This document shows positions 36,474 through 45,617 of a stretch of 64,000 nucleotides of DNA, piece by piece; position 1 is the stretch's first letter, and every line of letters starts with the position of its first letter. The translations under genes and the position numbers were made by a program. The stretch spans positions 1,984,001 to 2,048,000 of the forward strand of contig NZ_VFNC01000002.1 of the NCBI RefSeq assembly GCF_006715395.1. Reading direction: 5' to 3'. A model generated the notes under the pieces. That model was not told the DNA's origin. It saw nothing but the letters and a program-made list of their open reading frames with translations, and searched no databases. The DNA comes from Streptomyces sp. SLBN-31 (GTDB lineage Bacteria; Actinomycetota; Actinomycetes; Streptomycetales; Streptomycetaceae).

Positions 36474-37295
36474 ATGAGTTCAGTTCTTCGGCCGGCGGCC
36501 ACGAATCACGGGCCGTCGACCGCCGACAAGTACCGGCCGATCTCCACTCACCTGGCCATCGCGCCGCCGGTGAGCGTGGTGATCCCCGCCATGAACGAGG
36601 CGGAGAACCTTCCCTACGTCTTCAAGACGCTTCCCGACTGGATCCACGAAGTCGTTCTCGTGGACGGCAACTCCACGGACGGCACCGTCGAAGTGGCCCG
36701 CGAGCTGTGGCCCAAGGTCAAGGTCGTCGAGCAGCGGGGCAAGGGCAAGGGGGACGCCCTGATCACCGGGTTCGAGGCGTGCACCGGTGACATCATCGTG
36801 ATGGTGGACGCGGACGGCTCGGCGGACGGCAACGAGATCGTGTCGTACGTCTCCGCCCTGGTCTCCGGCGCGGACTTCGCCAAGGGCTCGCGCTTCGCCA
36901 ACGGCGGCGGCACCGACGACATGACCTTCATCCGCAAGCTCGGCAACTGGGCCCTGTGCACGGCCGTCAACCGCAAGTTCGGCGCCCGCTACACCGATCT
37001 CTGCTACGGCTACAACGCCTTCTGGCGGCACTGCCTCGACAAGATCTCCCTCGACTGCACCGGCTTCGAGATCGAGACCCTGATCAACATCCGGGTCGTC
37101 AAGGCGGGCCTGAAGGTGCAGGAGATACCCAGCCACGAGTACCTCCGTATCCACGGCACCAGCAACCTGCGGGCCGTGCGGGACGGGATCCGGGTGCTGA
37201 AGGTGATCCTCAAGGAGCGGTCCAACCGCAAGGAGCTGCGTCGGCAGGAACATCATTCGCCGCTCCTCGACTCGGTGCGGGGAGAGGTGTCTTGA
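36474..37295 (+). CDS. Family 2 glycosyltransferase, dolichyl-phosphate-mannose-synthase-like
   Basis: This 273-residue GT-A enzyme has VSVVIPAMNEAENLPYVFKT at its start, the first acidic motif VLVDGNSTDGT, and the metal-binding DADGSADGN (DXD equivalent). A late segment, TDLCYGYNAFW then FEIETLINI, fits the polyprenyl-phosphate glycosyltransferase group. There is no membrane domain, so it probably transfers a sugar from a nucleotide to a lipid carrier on the cytoplasmic face. It is the first gene of a tightly overlapping set and shares four bases with the next gene (TTGA). Confidence 0.9.
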   Translation: MSSVLRPAATNHGPSTADKYRPISTHLAIAPPVSVVIPAMNEAENLPYVFKTLPDWIHEVVLVDGNSTDGTVEVARELWPKVKVVEQRGKGKGDALITGFEACTGDIIVMVDADGSADGNEIVSYVSALVSGADFAKGSRFANGGGTDDMTFIRKLGNWALCTAVNRKFGARYTDLCYGYNAFWRHCLDKISLDCTGFEIETLINIRVVKAGLKVQEIPSHEYLRIHGTSNLRAVRDGIRVLKVILKERSNRKELRRQEHHSPLLDSVRGEVS

Positions 37296-38296
37296 GCGAT
37301 CTCGACGTCTCCGTCGTGATCTGCGTCTACACCGAGGACCGCTGGGAGGACATCCTCGCCGCGGTCTCGTCGGTGCGGTCACAGTCCCGGCCCGCTCTGG
37401 AGACCCTGCTGGTCGTCGACCACAACCCGGCCCTGCTGGAGCGGCTGGCCAAGGAGTACAAGGAAGCCGACGAGGTGCGGGTGCTCGCCAACGCGGGCCC
37501 CCGTGGGCTGTCCGCCGGCCGCAACACCGGCATCGCGGCCTCGCACGGCGAGGTCATCGCCTTCCTCGACGACGACGCCGTTGCCGAACGGGACTGGCTG
37601 CGCCGCTTCGCCGAGGGTTACGCCGACCCTCGGGTGATGGCCGTGGGCGGCCGGACGATGCCCATCTGGGCGTCGGGGCGGCGGCCCGCCTGGTTCCCCG
37701 AGGAGTTCGACTGGGTGGTGGGCTGCACGTACCGGGGCCTGCCGGCGGGCCTGGTCCGGGTGCGCAACGTTCTCGGCGGGAACGCCTCGTTCCGTCGTAC
37801 GGCGTTCGACGCGGCGGGCGGATTCGCCACCGGCATCGGACGCGACGGCGACAAGCGCCCGCTGGGCTGCGAGGAGACGGAGCTGTGCATCCGGCTCACC
37901 AGGGCCAGACCCGACGCGATCCTGCTGATCGACGACCGTGCGGTGATCCATCACCGGGTTCCCGAGGCGCGCGAGCACTTCGGGTACTTCCGCACGCGCG
38001 CGTACGCCGAGGGCCTGTCGAAGGCGCTCGTGGCGCGAAGCGTGGGCGCGGACAAGGGACTGGAGTCGGAGCGCCGGTACGCGACGCGCGTGCTGCCGGC
38101 CGGGGTGGCGCGCGGGTTGCGCGACGCCGCGCTGGCCAGGCCGGGCGGCGCCGGCCGGGCGGGGGCGATCGTCGCCGGGGTGCTCACCGCGGCCGGGGGG
38201 TACGTGGTGGGGAGCGTGCGCGCCCGCCGCGGCGGAGCGGCGTTCACCGTCGCCGCGATCGAGGGGGCGGCCGATGACCGAGGGGGGAGCTCATGA
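37292..38296 (+). CDS. Family 2 glycosyltransferase
   Basis: This 334-residue GT-A enzyme starts at a TTG that overlaps the previous stop, with GGAGAGG five bases upstream. The motifs VSVVICVYTEDRWEDILAAV, LLVVDHNPALLERL, ARGLSAGRNTGI-like PRGLSAGRNTGI and AFLDDDAV (DXD) are clear, as is the acceptor-side ED equivalent CEETELCIRL. A C-terminal amphipathic/hydrophobic stretch may dock it to the membrane. It probably extends the repeat unit begun by the first GT. It overlaps the deacetylase gene (ATGA). Confidence 0.88.
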   Translation: MSDLDVSVVICVYTEDRWEDILAAVSSVRSQSRPALETLLVVDHNPALLERLAKEYKEADEVRVLANAGPRGLSAGRNTGIAASHGEVIAFLDDDAVAERDWLRRFAEGYADPRVMAVGGRTMPIWASGRRPAWFPEEFDWVVGCTYRGLPAGLVRVRNVLGGNASFRRTAFDAAGGFATGIGRDGDKRPLGCEETELCIRLTRARPDAILLIDDRAVIHHRVPEAREHFGYFRTRAYAEGLSKALVARSVGADKGLESERRYATRVLPAGVARGLRDAALARPGGAGRAGAIVAGVLTAAGGYVVGSVRARRGGAAFTVAAIEGAADDRGGSS

Positions 38297-39093
38297 CCGA
38301 AGCGCCCGTGCCGATTCTCATGTACCACTCGGTCACCACCGCGCCGAACGACGCCACCCGCGGGCTGTCGGTGACGCCGGAGTCGTTCGCCGAGCAGATG
38401 TCGCTGATCGACGACCTGGGTCTGACCCCGATCGACACCGGTGATCTGGCGGCGGCTTGGCGCTCGGGACGCCCGCTGCCACCACGTCCGGTGCTGGTCA
38501 CGTTCGACGACGGCTACGAGGGCGTGCACCGGCACGCGCTGCCCGTGCTCGCCAAGCACGGCTTCGCCGCCACCCTGTTCGTCTCCACCGGCTGGATCAG
38601 GGGCGCGTACGACACCGGGGGCGCCCTCGACACCATGCTCGACTGGGACCAGGTCCGCGAACTCGCCGCCGCGGACGTGGAGATCGGCGGCCACAGCCAC
38701 ACCCACCCGCAGCTCGACCAGCTCGACGACGAGCGGCTGCGGCACGAGCTGGCCCACTGCAGGGACATCGTCACCGACGAACTGGGCACCGCCCCGGTCT
38801 CCTTCGCCTACCCCTACGGCTACTCCAGCCGCCGGGTGCGCGAGGCCGTCCGGGAGACGGGGTACGCCCAGGCGCTCGCCGTCGGCAACGGCCTCGCGCG
38901 CCGCCGCCAGGGCCCGTACGCCCTGCAGCGGGTCACCGTGCGCCGCGGCACCGGGATCGAGGAGTTCGAGCGGCTGGTCGAAGGCCGTTCGATCGCCCGC
39001 ATCTTCGCCAGGGACCGTGCCCTCACCAAGGGCTACGCCATGGTCCGCAGAACACGCCAGGTCCGCCGGAAGGCCATCGGTTCCCGTGTCTGA
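38293..39093 (+). CDS. Polysaccharide deacetylase (NodB/CE4 family)
   Basis: This 266-residue protein has CE4 motifs: VTFDDGYEG (catalytic base and metal Asp), HSHTHPQL (HXXXH metal ligands) and FAYPYGY. It should remove N- or O-acetyl groups from a glycan. It lacks an obvious signal peptide, which is unusual for an enzyme acting on extracellular polymer; it may deacetylate a lipid-linked intermediate inside. It overlaps the next gene by eight bases. Confidence 0.88.
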   Translation: MTEAPVPILMYHSVTTAPNDATRGLSVTPESFAEQMSLIDDLGLTPIDTGDLAAAWRSGRPLPPRPVLVTFDDGYEGVHRHALPVLAKHGFAATLFVSTGWIRGAYDTGGALDTMLDWDQVRELAAADVEIGGHSHTHPQLDQLDDERLRHELAHCRDIVTDELGTAPVSFAYPYGYSSRRVREAVRETGYAQALAVGNGLARRRQGPYALQRVTVRRGTGIEEFERLVEGRSIARIFARDRALTKGYAMVRRTRQVRRKAIGSRV

Positions 39094-42000
39094 CACGACG
39101 ACCACGACACCCCAGCCGCAGTCCGTGAGCGAGGCGTCCGAGCAGTCGGGGCGCCGCCTTCGCCTGCCCGGCATGGGCAGGGGCGGTGGCAGCCAGCTGT
39201 TCCGCAACGCCTACGCGCTGATGCTGAACACGGGCATCTCCGCCGTCCTGGGCCTCGGCTACTGGCTGATCGCCGCCCGCTACTACTCCGACTCCGCCGT
39301 CGGCCAGGGCTCGGCCGCGATCGCCGCGATGAAGCTCCTCGCGGGCCTGACCGCGGTGACCCTGACGGGCGCCCTGGCCCGCTTCATCCCCGTGGCCGGC
39401 CGGAGCACCGGCCGCCTCATCTTCCGGACCTACGCGGGCAGTTCGCTGGTCGTCTCGCTCGCCGCGATCATCTTCCTGCTCACGCTGAACATCTGGGGGC
39501 CGTCCTACCGCTTCCTGCACGGACCGGTCCACGGCCTCGGCTTCATCGCGGCCGTCGTCGCCTGGAACGTGCTCACGCTGCAGGACGGAGTGCTGACCGG
39601 ACTGCGCAGCGCGCCCTGGGTGCCGGTGGGCAACACCGTCTTCTCGGGGGTGAAGCTGGTCCTGCTGGTCGGCCTCGCCGCGGCGATCCCCACGAGCGGT
39701 GTCTTCGTCTCCTGGGTCGCGGCCATCGCCTTCTCCGTCGTGCCCCTGGGCTGGCTGGTCTTCCGCCGTCTGGTGCTCCGGCACATCGAGGCGACCGAGG
39801 AGCACGCCCGTGCGCCGTCCGTGAGGGAGATCGGCAGGTTCCTCGCGGGCGACTACACGGGCTCGCTGTTCTCGCTCGCCGTGGTCTACCTCGTCCCGGT
39901 GATCATCGCCTCGCAGGTCAGTTCCAAGGACAACGCGTACTTCTACATCACCACCACCATCGGCGGCACGGTCAACCTGCTCGCCATCAACATGGGCGCC
40001 TCACTGACCGTCGAGGGCTCGCACGACCCGGCCCGGCTGGCCCTCAACACCCGTGCCGCGCTCAGGCGGATGGCACGGATCATGCTGCCGATCTGCGGCC
40101 TGATGTTCGTCGGGGCACCGTGGATCCTCGGCGTCTTCGGGCAGGGCTACGCGGACGCCGCCACTCCGCTGCTGCGCATGTTCGCGGTCGGCGCGCTGCT
40201 GCGGGTCGTCATGGAGACGTACTTCGCGGTCCTGCGCGCGCAGAGCCGCACCGCCGGGCTCGCCTGGCTGCAGGGCCTGTTGTGCGTCCTGGTGCTGAGC
40301 CTGACGCTGCTTCTGCTGCCCCGCATGGGGCTGACCGGCGCCGGTGTCGCCGAGATCTCCTCGGTCGCGGTGATCGTCACCATCGCCGCGCCGAAGCTGT
40401 ACCGCACCCTGAAGGCGGCCCCGCCCGCCGAGGTGCCCGAGGACGCGGCGCCCGACGGGGATCTCGCCGACCTCGGGACCGCCACCGTCCCGATCACCGA
40501 GAAGGCGCGCAGGCGGGGCCCGGCCTGGGCCCTCGACAGCGACACCCTCACGCTCGGCATCCACGTCGACTTCGACCACCTGGAGCGCCGGCCGGACGTG
40601 CGGCCGGGGCCGGGGACGCCGCCGACGGGGACGCCCGTGGTGCGGGCCGATCACCGGCCGGCCTGGGCGAAGACACCGGAGGTGGGGCTGCCGGTGGAGC
40701 CGCGCGAGCGAAGCCGGGCGTGGGGCAGCGAGCCCGGTTCGGAGGCCTCGGTGGGTCCGGCAGAGGTGGAGGTGGACGCGCCGTTCGGGGCCGCGTTCGC
40801 GGCGCGGGCGGCCGAGCGGGACGTACGGCAGGAGCCGTCGGCGCGGGAGCCCGGGCCGCCCTCCCTCCCCTGGCGCGAGCGTCTGCACCCCAGCCGCGTC
40901 GGGCTCGTCCTCGGCGGTGCGCTCGTCGCCGCGCTGCTGCTGTACTGGGTGCCCGCGCTGGAGCTGGGCGAGGCCGACCTGGACGGCATGGGCGGGCTGG
41001 GCCTGATCTCGGTCCTGCCCCTGCCGACCCTCCTCGGAGCCGCCCTGCTGGTCGCGGTGTTCGCCTCCCTGCTGTGGCTGGGCCGCGAGCACAAGGCACT
41101 GCTGCTGATCACTCTGCTGGCGACCGTGGTGTCCCTGCACGCGCTGCCCGCGGTCCTCGAGACGGAGCCGCGCTTCCCGACCGCCTACCAGCACCTGGGC
41201 TTCCTCGACCACATCGACCGCACCGGTTCGGCGGTGCCCGACCTGGACGCCCGCTGGAGCTGGCCGGGCTTCTTCGCGGTGGCCGCGTTCGTCGGCCGGG
41301 CCTGCGGGGTCACGGACTTCACCGAGGTCGTCCGCTGGTGGCCGCTGACCATCCAACTCCTGTATCTGGCGCCGATGTTCCTGCTGGTCCGCTCGATGCG
41401 GGCGAGCTGGCGGGCCAAGTGGACCGGCATCTGGATCTTCGTGCTCAGCGGCTGGGTCGGCCAGGACTACTTCTCCCCGCAGGGTTTCACGTACCTCCTC
41501 TACCTGGCCTTCGTCGCGATCCTGCTCGTCTGGTTCCGCGCGCCGCGCGTGCTCTGGACGAAGAACCGGCCCGGCGAGGCGGAGGTCGAGCCGACGGACC
41601 GCCGTCAGCAGGCGGTCCTGCTCGGGGTGCTGATCGGCCTGTTCGCGGCGAGCGTCCCGGCCCACCAGCTCACCCCGTTCGTGATGCTGGGCGTCCTCAC
41701 GGTGCTCGTCCTCGTCGGCAGGTCGGAACTGCGCGGCCTGCCCGTGCTGTTCGCCGTGCTGGTGGCCGTCTGGGTGGGCTTCATGGCCGAGCCCTACTGG
41801 TCGGGGCACTTCGACGACCTGTTCGGCGGCGTCGGCGGAGTCGGCAGCAATGTGTCCACGTCCGTCTCCGGTCGCATCCAGGGCGGCGACTCCACGCACA
41901 AGCTCGTCCTGTACACGCGGGTGCTGCTGGCCGGCGGTGTGATGACGTTCGCCTGCTGGGGCTGGTGGCGCCGGCGGGACCACAAGTACCGCGAACGGTC

Positions 42001-42898
42001 GCTGCTGGTGCTGACGTTCGTGCCGTTCCTGGGCTTCGGGATGCAGTCCTACGGCGGTGAGATGGCGCTGCGCGTCTTCATGTTCGCCGTGCCCGGCGCC
42101 GCCCTGCTGGCCGGTCTCGCCCTGTTCCCGCGCACCGGCGTCACCGCCGAGGAGCGGGACAAGGACCGGGTGAGCCTGGCTCCGCTGGCCGCGCTGATGG
42201 CGGGCCTGCTGCTGATGGGCGGCTTCCTGGTGGCCCGCTGGGGCAACGAGCCGTTCGAACGGGTGCGGCCCGGCGAGGTCGCGGCCATGGACTACGTGTA
42301 CGCGCACGACAAGCCGACCGTGCGCCTGCTGTGGCTGAGCAGCGACACCGTCAACGACGTGACGCCCGCGATGCCGTGGGGCACCAAGGACATGGAGCGG
42401 GTGAACTACGTGCCGACGCTGGCACCGGCCGACCCGGTCCTGGTGTCCGGCCTGGTCAAGGCACTCAAGGACGCGGGCCCGAACTCGTATCTGATGATCA
42501 ACGAGAGCCAGCTGACGTACCTGCGGATGGACGTGGGCTACTCCCCCACCTGGGGACCCCGGCTGATCCAGAACCTTGATCGACGGGCGGAGTTGAAGAA
42601 GGTGTACGTCAACTCCGACGCCACCGTCTACGCCCTCGGCAAGCAGCCCGCGGGCGCGGTGCCGAAGCCCGACCCGGGTCCGATCGGGCCGCAGATCACC
42701 TGGACGCCGTGGTCGGTCGTCGGCGCCCTGGCCGCGCTGGCGCTCATCGTGCTGCTGACGGCCCGCGAGGTCGTCCGGGTCGCGACGCGGCCGAGCGTGC
42801 GCCAACTGCGCCGGCTGCAGAGCAGTTTCTGGTTCTCGCTGCCGCTGCTTGCGGTGCTGCTGGCCTCGCTGGTGCAGCGGTTCCTGACGATGAAGTGA
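39086..42898 (+). CDS. Flippase-like and glycosyltransferase-like membrane fusion protein
   Basis: This 1,270-residue protein starts at a GTG inside the end of the deacetylase gene. Residues about 40-450 have some twelve helices and resemble Wzx/MOP polysaccharide flippases (LFRNAYALMLNTGISAVLGL). A soluble, charged linker spans about 450-595. Residues about 600-1,270 carry a second set of roughly twelve helices with an external C-terminal domain, like GT-C or polymerase-type proteins; the sequence between helices includes GWVGQDYFSPQGF and a late LWLSSDTVNDVTPAMPW. One chain could flip and then extend or polymerise the lipid-linked unit. The two halves are normally separate genes. Assignment of the second half is tentative. 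Confidence 0.8.
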   Translation: MSDTTTTTPQPQSVSEASEQSGRRLRLPGMGRGGGSQLFRNAYALMLNTGISAVLGLGYWLIAARYYSDSAVGQGSAAIAAMKLLAGLTAVTLTGALARFIPVAGRSTGRLIFRTYAGSSLVVSLAAIIFLLTLNIWGPSYRFLHGPVHGLGFIAAVVAWNVLTLQDGVLTGLRSAPWVPVGNTVFSGVKLVLLVGLAAAIPTSGVFVSWVAAIAFSVVPLGWLVFRRLVLRHIEATEEHARAPSVREIGRFLAGDYTGSLFSLAVVYLVPVIIASQVSSKDNAYFYITTTIGGTVNLLAINMGASLTVEGSHDPARLALNTRAALRRMARIMLPICGLMFVGAPWILGVFGQGYADAATPLLRMFAVGALLRVVMETYFAVLRAQSRTAGLAWLQGLLCVLVLSLTLLLLPRMGLTGAGVAEISSVAVIVTIAAPKLYRTLKAAPPAEVPEDAAPDGDLADLGTATVPITEKARRRGPAWALDSDTLTLGIHVDFDHLERRPDVRPGPGTPPTGTPVVRADHRPAWAKTPEVGLPVEPRERSRAWGSEPGSEASVGPAEVEVDAPFGAAFAARAAERDVRQEPSAREPGPPSLPWRERLHPSRVGLVLGGALVAALLLYWVPALELGEADLDGMGGLGLISVLPLPTLLGAALLVAVFASLLWLGREHKALLLITLLATVVSLHALPAVLETEPRFPTAYQHLGFLDHIDRTGSAVPDLDARWSWPGFFAVAAFVGRACGVTDFTEVVRWWPLTIQLLYLAPMFLLVRSMRASWRAKWTGIWIFVLSGWVGQDYFSPQGFTYLLYLAFVAILLVWFRAPRVLWTKNRPGEAEVEPTDRRQQAVLLGVLIGLFAASVPAHQLTPFVMLGVLTVLVLVGRSELRGLPVLFAVLVAVWVGFMAEPYWSGHFDDLFGGVGGVGSNVSTSVSGRIQGGDSTHKLVLYTRVLLAGGVMTFACWGWWRRRDHKYRERSLLVLTFVPFLGFGMQSYGGEMALRVFMFAVPGAALLAGLALFPRTGVTAEERDKDRVSLAPLAALMAGLLLMGGFLVARWGNEPFERVRPGEVAAMDYVYAHDKPTVRLLWLSSDTVNDVTPAMPWGTKDMERVNYVPTLAPADPVLVSGLVKALKDAGPNSYLMINESQLTYLRMDVGYSPTWGPRLIQNLDRRAELKKVYVNSDATVYALGKQPAGAVPKPDPGPIGPQITWTPWSVVGALAALALIVLLTAREVVRVATRPSVRQLRRLQSSFWFSLPLLAVLLASLVQRFLTMK

Positions 42899-42910
42899 CC
42901 GTGCGGTGGC

Positions 42911-44341
42911 TCAGCGCCCGAGCCACCGCACCTCGTAGGCCGCCATGTCGAACCGCTTGCCGTCGATCTTCGCGCTGATGGACCGGCCGAGGGTGTTGAC
43001 CACCAGCACGGTCCGGTCGGTGGCGAGGACGCGGACGTTGGGCACGTCGTCCGGGGCGACCGACACGGTCCGGTACGCCGTCCCGGGCGGGAACTCCTGG
43101 CCGAAGCGGGAGACGAGATCGAACATGGGGAGTTTCGCACCCCTGCTCCCGCTGTCCGTCGGTGTCCACAGGCACCCCGCGCAGCCGTCGCCCTTCTCGT
43201 CCTCCGGGTTCCAGTAGAAGCCGGAGGAGGCACCGCCCTTGGCCATGGCGATCATGCCGGCGGCCTGGACGGCGACGCGGCGGGTCTCGGACCAGCCCTT
43301 GCGCTCGTCGTTGCCGTCGGCGGGCTCGACGTAGTACTCGGCCCACCACAGCGGCAGTCCGTGGGTGCGCTGCCGTACCCACCGGCCGACGGCGGTGAAC
43401 TTGTCGGTGGCCCCGAACTCGTTCGGCAGCATGTCCTCGTCGTTGGTGTAGCTGGAGCCGTCGACCACGACGAAGTCGGCGCCGGCCTTGTGCTCGTTCC
43501 AGTAGCCGAAGGCGTCCAGGACCCGCCGGTCCATGGCGCCCCAACTGCCCTTGAACGTCGGGGAGGCATCGCCGTCACGCGGGTCGACGCTGTCCATCAC
43601 CAGGTAGGGACCGCCGACCATGATGTCCTTGTCGACCTTCTTCAGGGCCTTGTAGACGAGGTTGTAGAGCTTGGTGTACCCCTCGTGGTCCCAGCGGCCC
43701 TCGGCGTCGTTCCAGAAGCCCTTGAACTCGTTCCAGACGACGAAGTGGCGTACGTCGGGATAGCGCTGGGCGACGGTCGCGGCGAGCGCGGCGAAGTCGG
43801 CGTAGTGCTCGGGCAGCGGTGCCGTCTCCAGCGCGGACCGGCTCCAGTCCGTGTTGTCGACGCCGGCCCTGCCGCCCTTCATCCAGTCCGGGGAGCAGCA
43901 CAGGGTGATCACCGGGGTGCCGCCCGACCTGCGGATGAAGTCGATACGGCGGTCCATGGCGCCGAAGTCGTAACGCCCCTTCACCGGCTCGGGGTTGTCG
44001 GCCCCCCAGCCCATCAGGGCCTGGTCCTGGGGCAGTCCGCCGGCGTTCGAGATCAGCTTCTCGACCCGGTCCGTGGCGGCCGAACTGCCCTCGTCGGCGC
44101 TGTACTGGGTGTGGGTGAAGCCCCACCCGACCGCGGGATCGTCCCGGTTCTTCGGTGTCACCGGGGTGCCGTGCACCGTGGCGCCGTTCTTCGAGGTGCC
44201 CCGCGTGCTGCCTCCGCTGTCCGGAAGCGTGTTGATCAGGGTGACGATCAGCGCCAGTGCAGCCATGCCCACGCCGAGCAGCGCGGTGAGCCGCCACCGC
44301 AGTGTTCCCCCGGCTCCCGAACTCCACCCATGACGTCCCAT
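42911..44341 (-). CDS. GH39-like glycoside hydrolase, membrane-anchored
   Basis: With the ATG at 44341 the protein has 476 residues: an uncleaved-type N-terminal helix (LTALLGVGMAALALIVTLI) and an external TIM barrel. The acid/base Glu is in FVVWNEFKGFW and the nucleophile Glu in LPLWWAEYYV, the clan GH-A pattern, closest to GH39. A beta-sandwich C-terminal domain follows. No clear ribosome site precedes 44341; a GTG-ATG pair at 44440/44437 in the same frame is an alternative. It is convergent to the fusion gene with a 12-base gap and probably trims or releases the exopolysaccharide. Confidence 0.82.
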   Translation of the reverse strand: MGRHGWSSGAGGTLRWRLTALLGVGMAALALIVTLINTLPDSGGSTRGTSKNGATVHGTPVTPKNRDDPAVGWGFTHTQYSADEGSSAATDRVEKLISNAGGLPQDQALMGWGADNPEPVKGRYDFGAMDRRIDFIRRSGGTPVITLCCSPDWMKGGRAGVDNTDWSRSALETAPLPEHYADFAALAATVAQRYPDVRHFVVWNEFKGFWNDAEGRWDHEGYTKLYNLVYKALKKVDKDIMVGGPYLVMDSVDPRDGDASPTFKGSWGAMDRRVLDAFGYWNEHKAGADFVVVDGSSYTNDEDMLPNEFGATDKFTAVGRWVRQRTHGLPLWWAEYYVEPADGNDERKGWSETRRVAVQAAGMIAMAKGGASSGFYWNPEDEKGDGCAGCLWTPTDSGSRGAKLPMFDLVSRFGQEFPPGTAYRTVSVAPDDVPNVRVLATDRTVLVVNTLGRSISAKIDGKRFDMAAYEVRWLGR

Positions 44342-44490
44342 CGAGGGCAACAGTAACGGGATGGACGCCACCTGGGGCAGATGTCGTGAATCCACAGTCC
44401 TGTAACAGGACGGAGCGGACACAACGCCCCCGCGCATCACTCCCGACGCACCACGGAAACCGGGTGCACGGGGCGGCCCCGTGCCGGATC

Positions 44491-45594
44491 ATGGACGCCA
44501 TGTCTGCGAACCCACACGACGCGCTGCCGATCCGGCTCAACGTCGACGACAGCGACTCGCCGTCCGACGTCGTCGACGCGCTGTTCCTCGGCCGCTTCGC
44601 GACGGGCGAACAGCCGTACTCGCACGCGGCGAACATCGACCGTGTCCGCTCCGGCGCCACGCTGCTGCCGCCGGGCGCCCGCGTGCTGCGAGTGGCCCGC
44701 GACGACGACCGCAGCGCCACCCTGGCGGAGGGCGACGGCTGGACCGTGCTGATCTCCCGCTGGAACAGGGGCGCCGACGTCACCGTCACGGCCACCAGCG
44801 CCGAACTGGCCGAGCAGGTCCTGGACCAGGCGACCGACGGCGCGGCGGACGAGCCCGAACCCCAGCCGGAGAACGTGACGATGGGCTTCTGGTACGTCTC
44901 CCCCAGGCGCGGCCCGCACCGCACGACCCGGCAGATCTCCGCGGGCACCTGGGAGGAGGTCCGGGAGAACTACACCGCGCCGGTGGCCGACGCGATGGAC
45001 CGTCTGATGAAGACGACACCGGAGGACATCGCGGGCCGCCTGCTCCTGCTGCACGGCCCGCCCGGCACGGGCAAGACCTCCGCGCTGCGCACCCTCGCCC
45101 GCTCCTGGCGGGACTGGTGCCAGGTGGACTGCGTCCTGGACCCCGAGCGGCTGTTCAGCGACGTCGGCTATCTGATGGACATCGCGATCGGCGAGGAGGA
45201 CGGGACGGGCAAGGGCCGCTGGCGGCTGCTGCTGCTGGAGGACTGCGACGAGCTGATCCGCGGCGAGGCGAAGCACACGGCGGGCCAGGCACTGTCCCGC
45301 CTGCTCAACCTGACCGACGGCCTGCTCGGTCAGGGCCGCAACGTCCTGGTCGGCGTCACCACCAACGAGGACCTGGAGCGCCTGCACCCCGCCGTGGTGC
45401 GCCCCGGCCGCTGTCTGGCCCGGATCGAGGTCGGCAGACTGACCCATCGCGAGGCGGTCGGCTGGCTCGGCACCGAGGAGGGCGTGGGCCGCGAGGGCGC
45501 GACCCTGGCCGAACTGTACGCACTGCGCCGGGGAATCTCCCCGACGTCCCTGCCGGACCAGAGGGACGGAGCCGACGCGGGGCTGTACCTCTAG
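44491..45594 (+). CDS. AAA+ ATPase with DUF5925 N-terminal domain
   Basis: This 367-residue protein has an N-terminal DUF5925-like region and an AAA+ module with Walker A LLHGPPGTGKTSAL near residue 190, Walker B RLLLLEDCDEL, a sensor-like GVTTNEDLERL and an arginine-finger-like VVRPGRCL. It resembles BCS1/ClpA-class chaperone ATPases in order of motifs, but the client is unknown. Two ATG codons (44491 and 44500) could serve as start. It is divergent from the GH39-like gene. Confidence 0.85.
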   Translation: MDAMSANPHDALPIRLNVDDSDSPSDVVDALFLGRFATGEQPYSHAANIDRVRSGATLLPPGARVLRVARDDDRSATLAEGDGWTVLISRWNRGADVTVTATSAELAEQVLDQATDGAADEPEPQPENVTMGFWYVSPRRGPHRTTRQISAGTWEEVRENYTAPVADAMDRLMKTTPEDIAGRLLLLHGPPGTGKTSALRTLARSWRDWCQVDCVLDPERLFSDVGYLMDIAIGEEDGTGKGRWRLLLLEDCDELIRGEAKHTAGQALSRLLNLTDGLLGQGRNVLVGVTTNEDLERLHPAVVRPGRCLARIEVGRLTHREAVGWLGTEEGVGREGATLAELYALRRGISPTSLPDQRDGADAGLYL

Positions 45595-45617
45595 GGCCCC
45601 GGTGTTTTGATGGGGGT

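Noticed and set aside
36115..36502. Minus-strand open frames in the polysaccharide leader
   Set aside because: No ribosome site, Arg-rich composition, and overlap with the following gene start.
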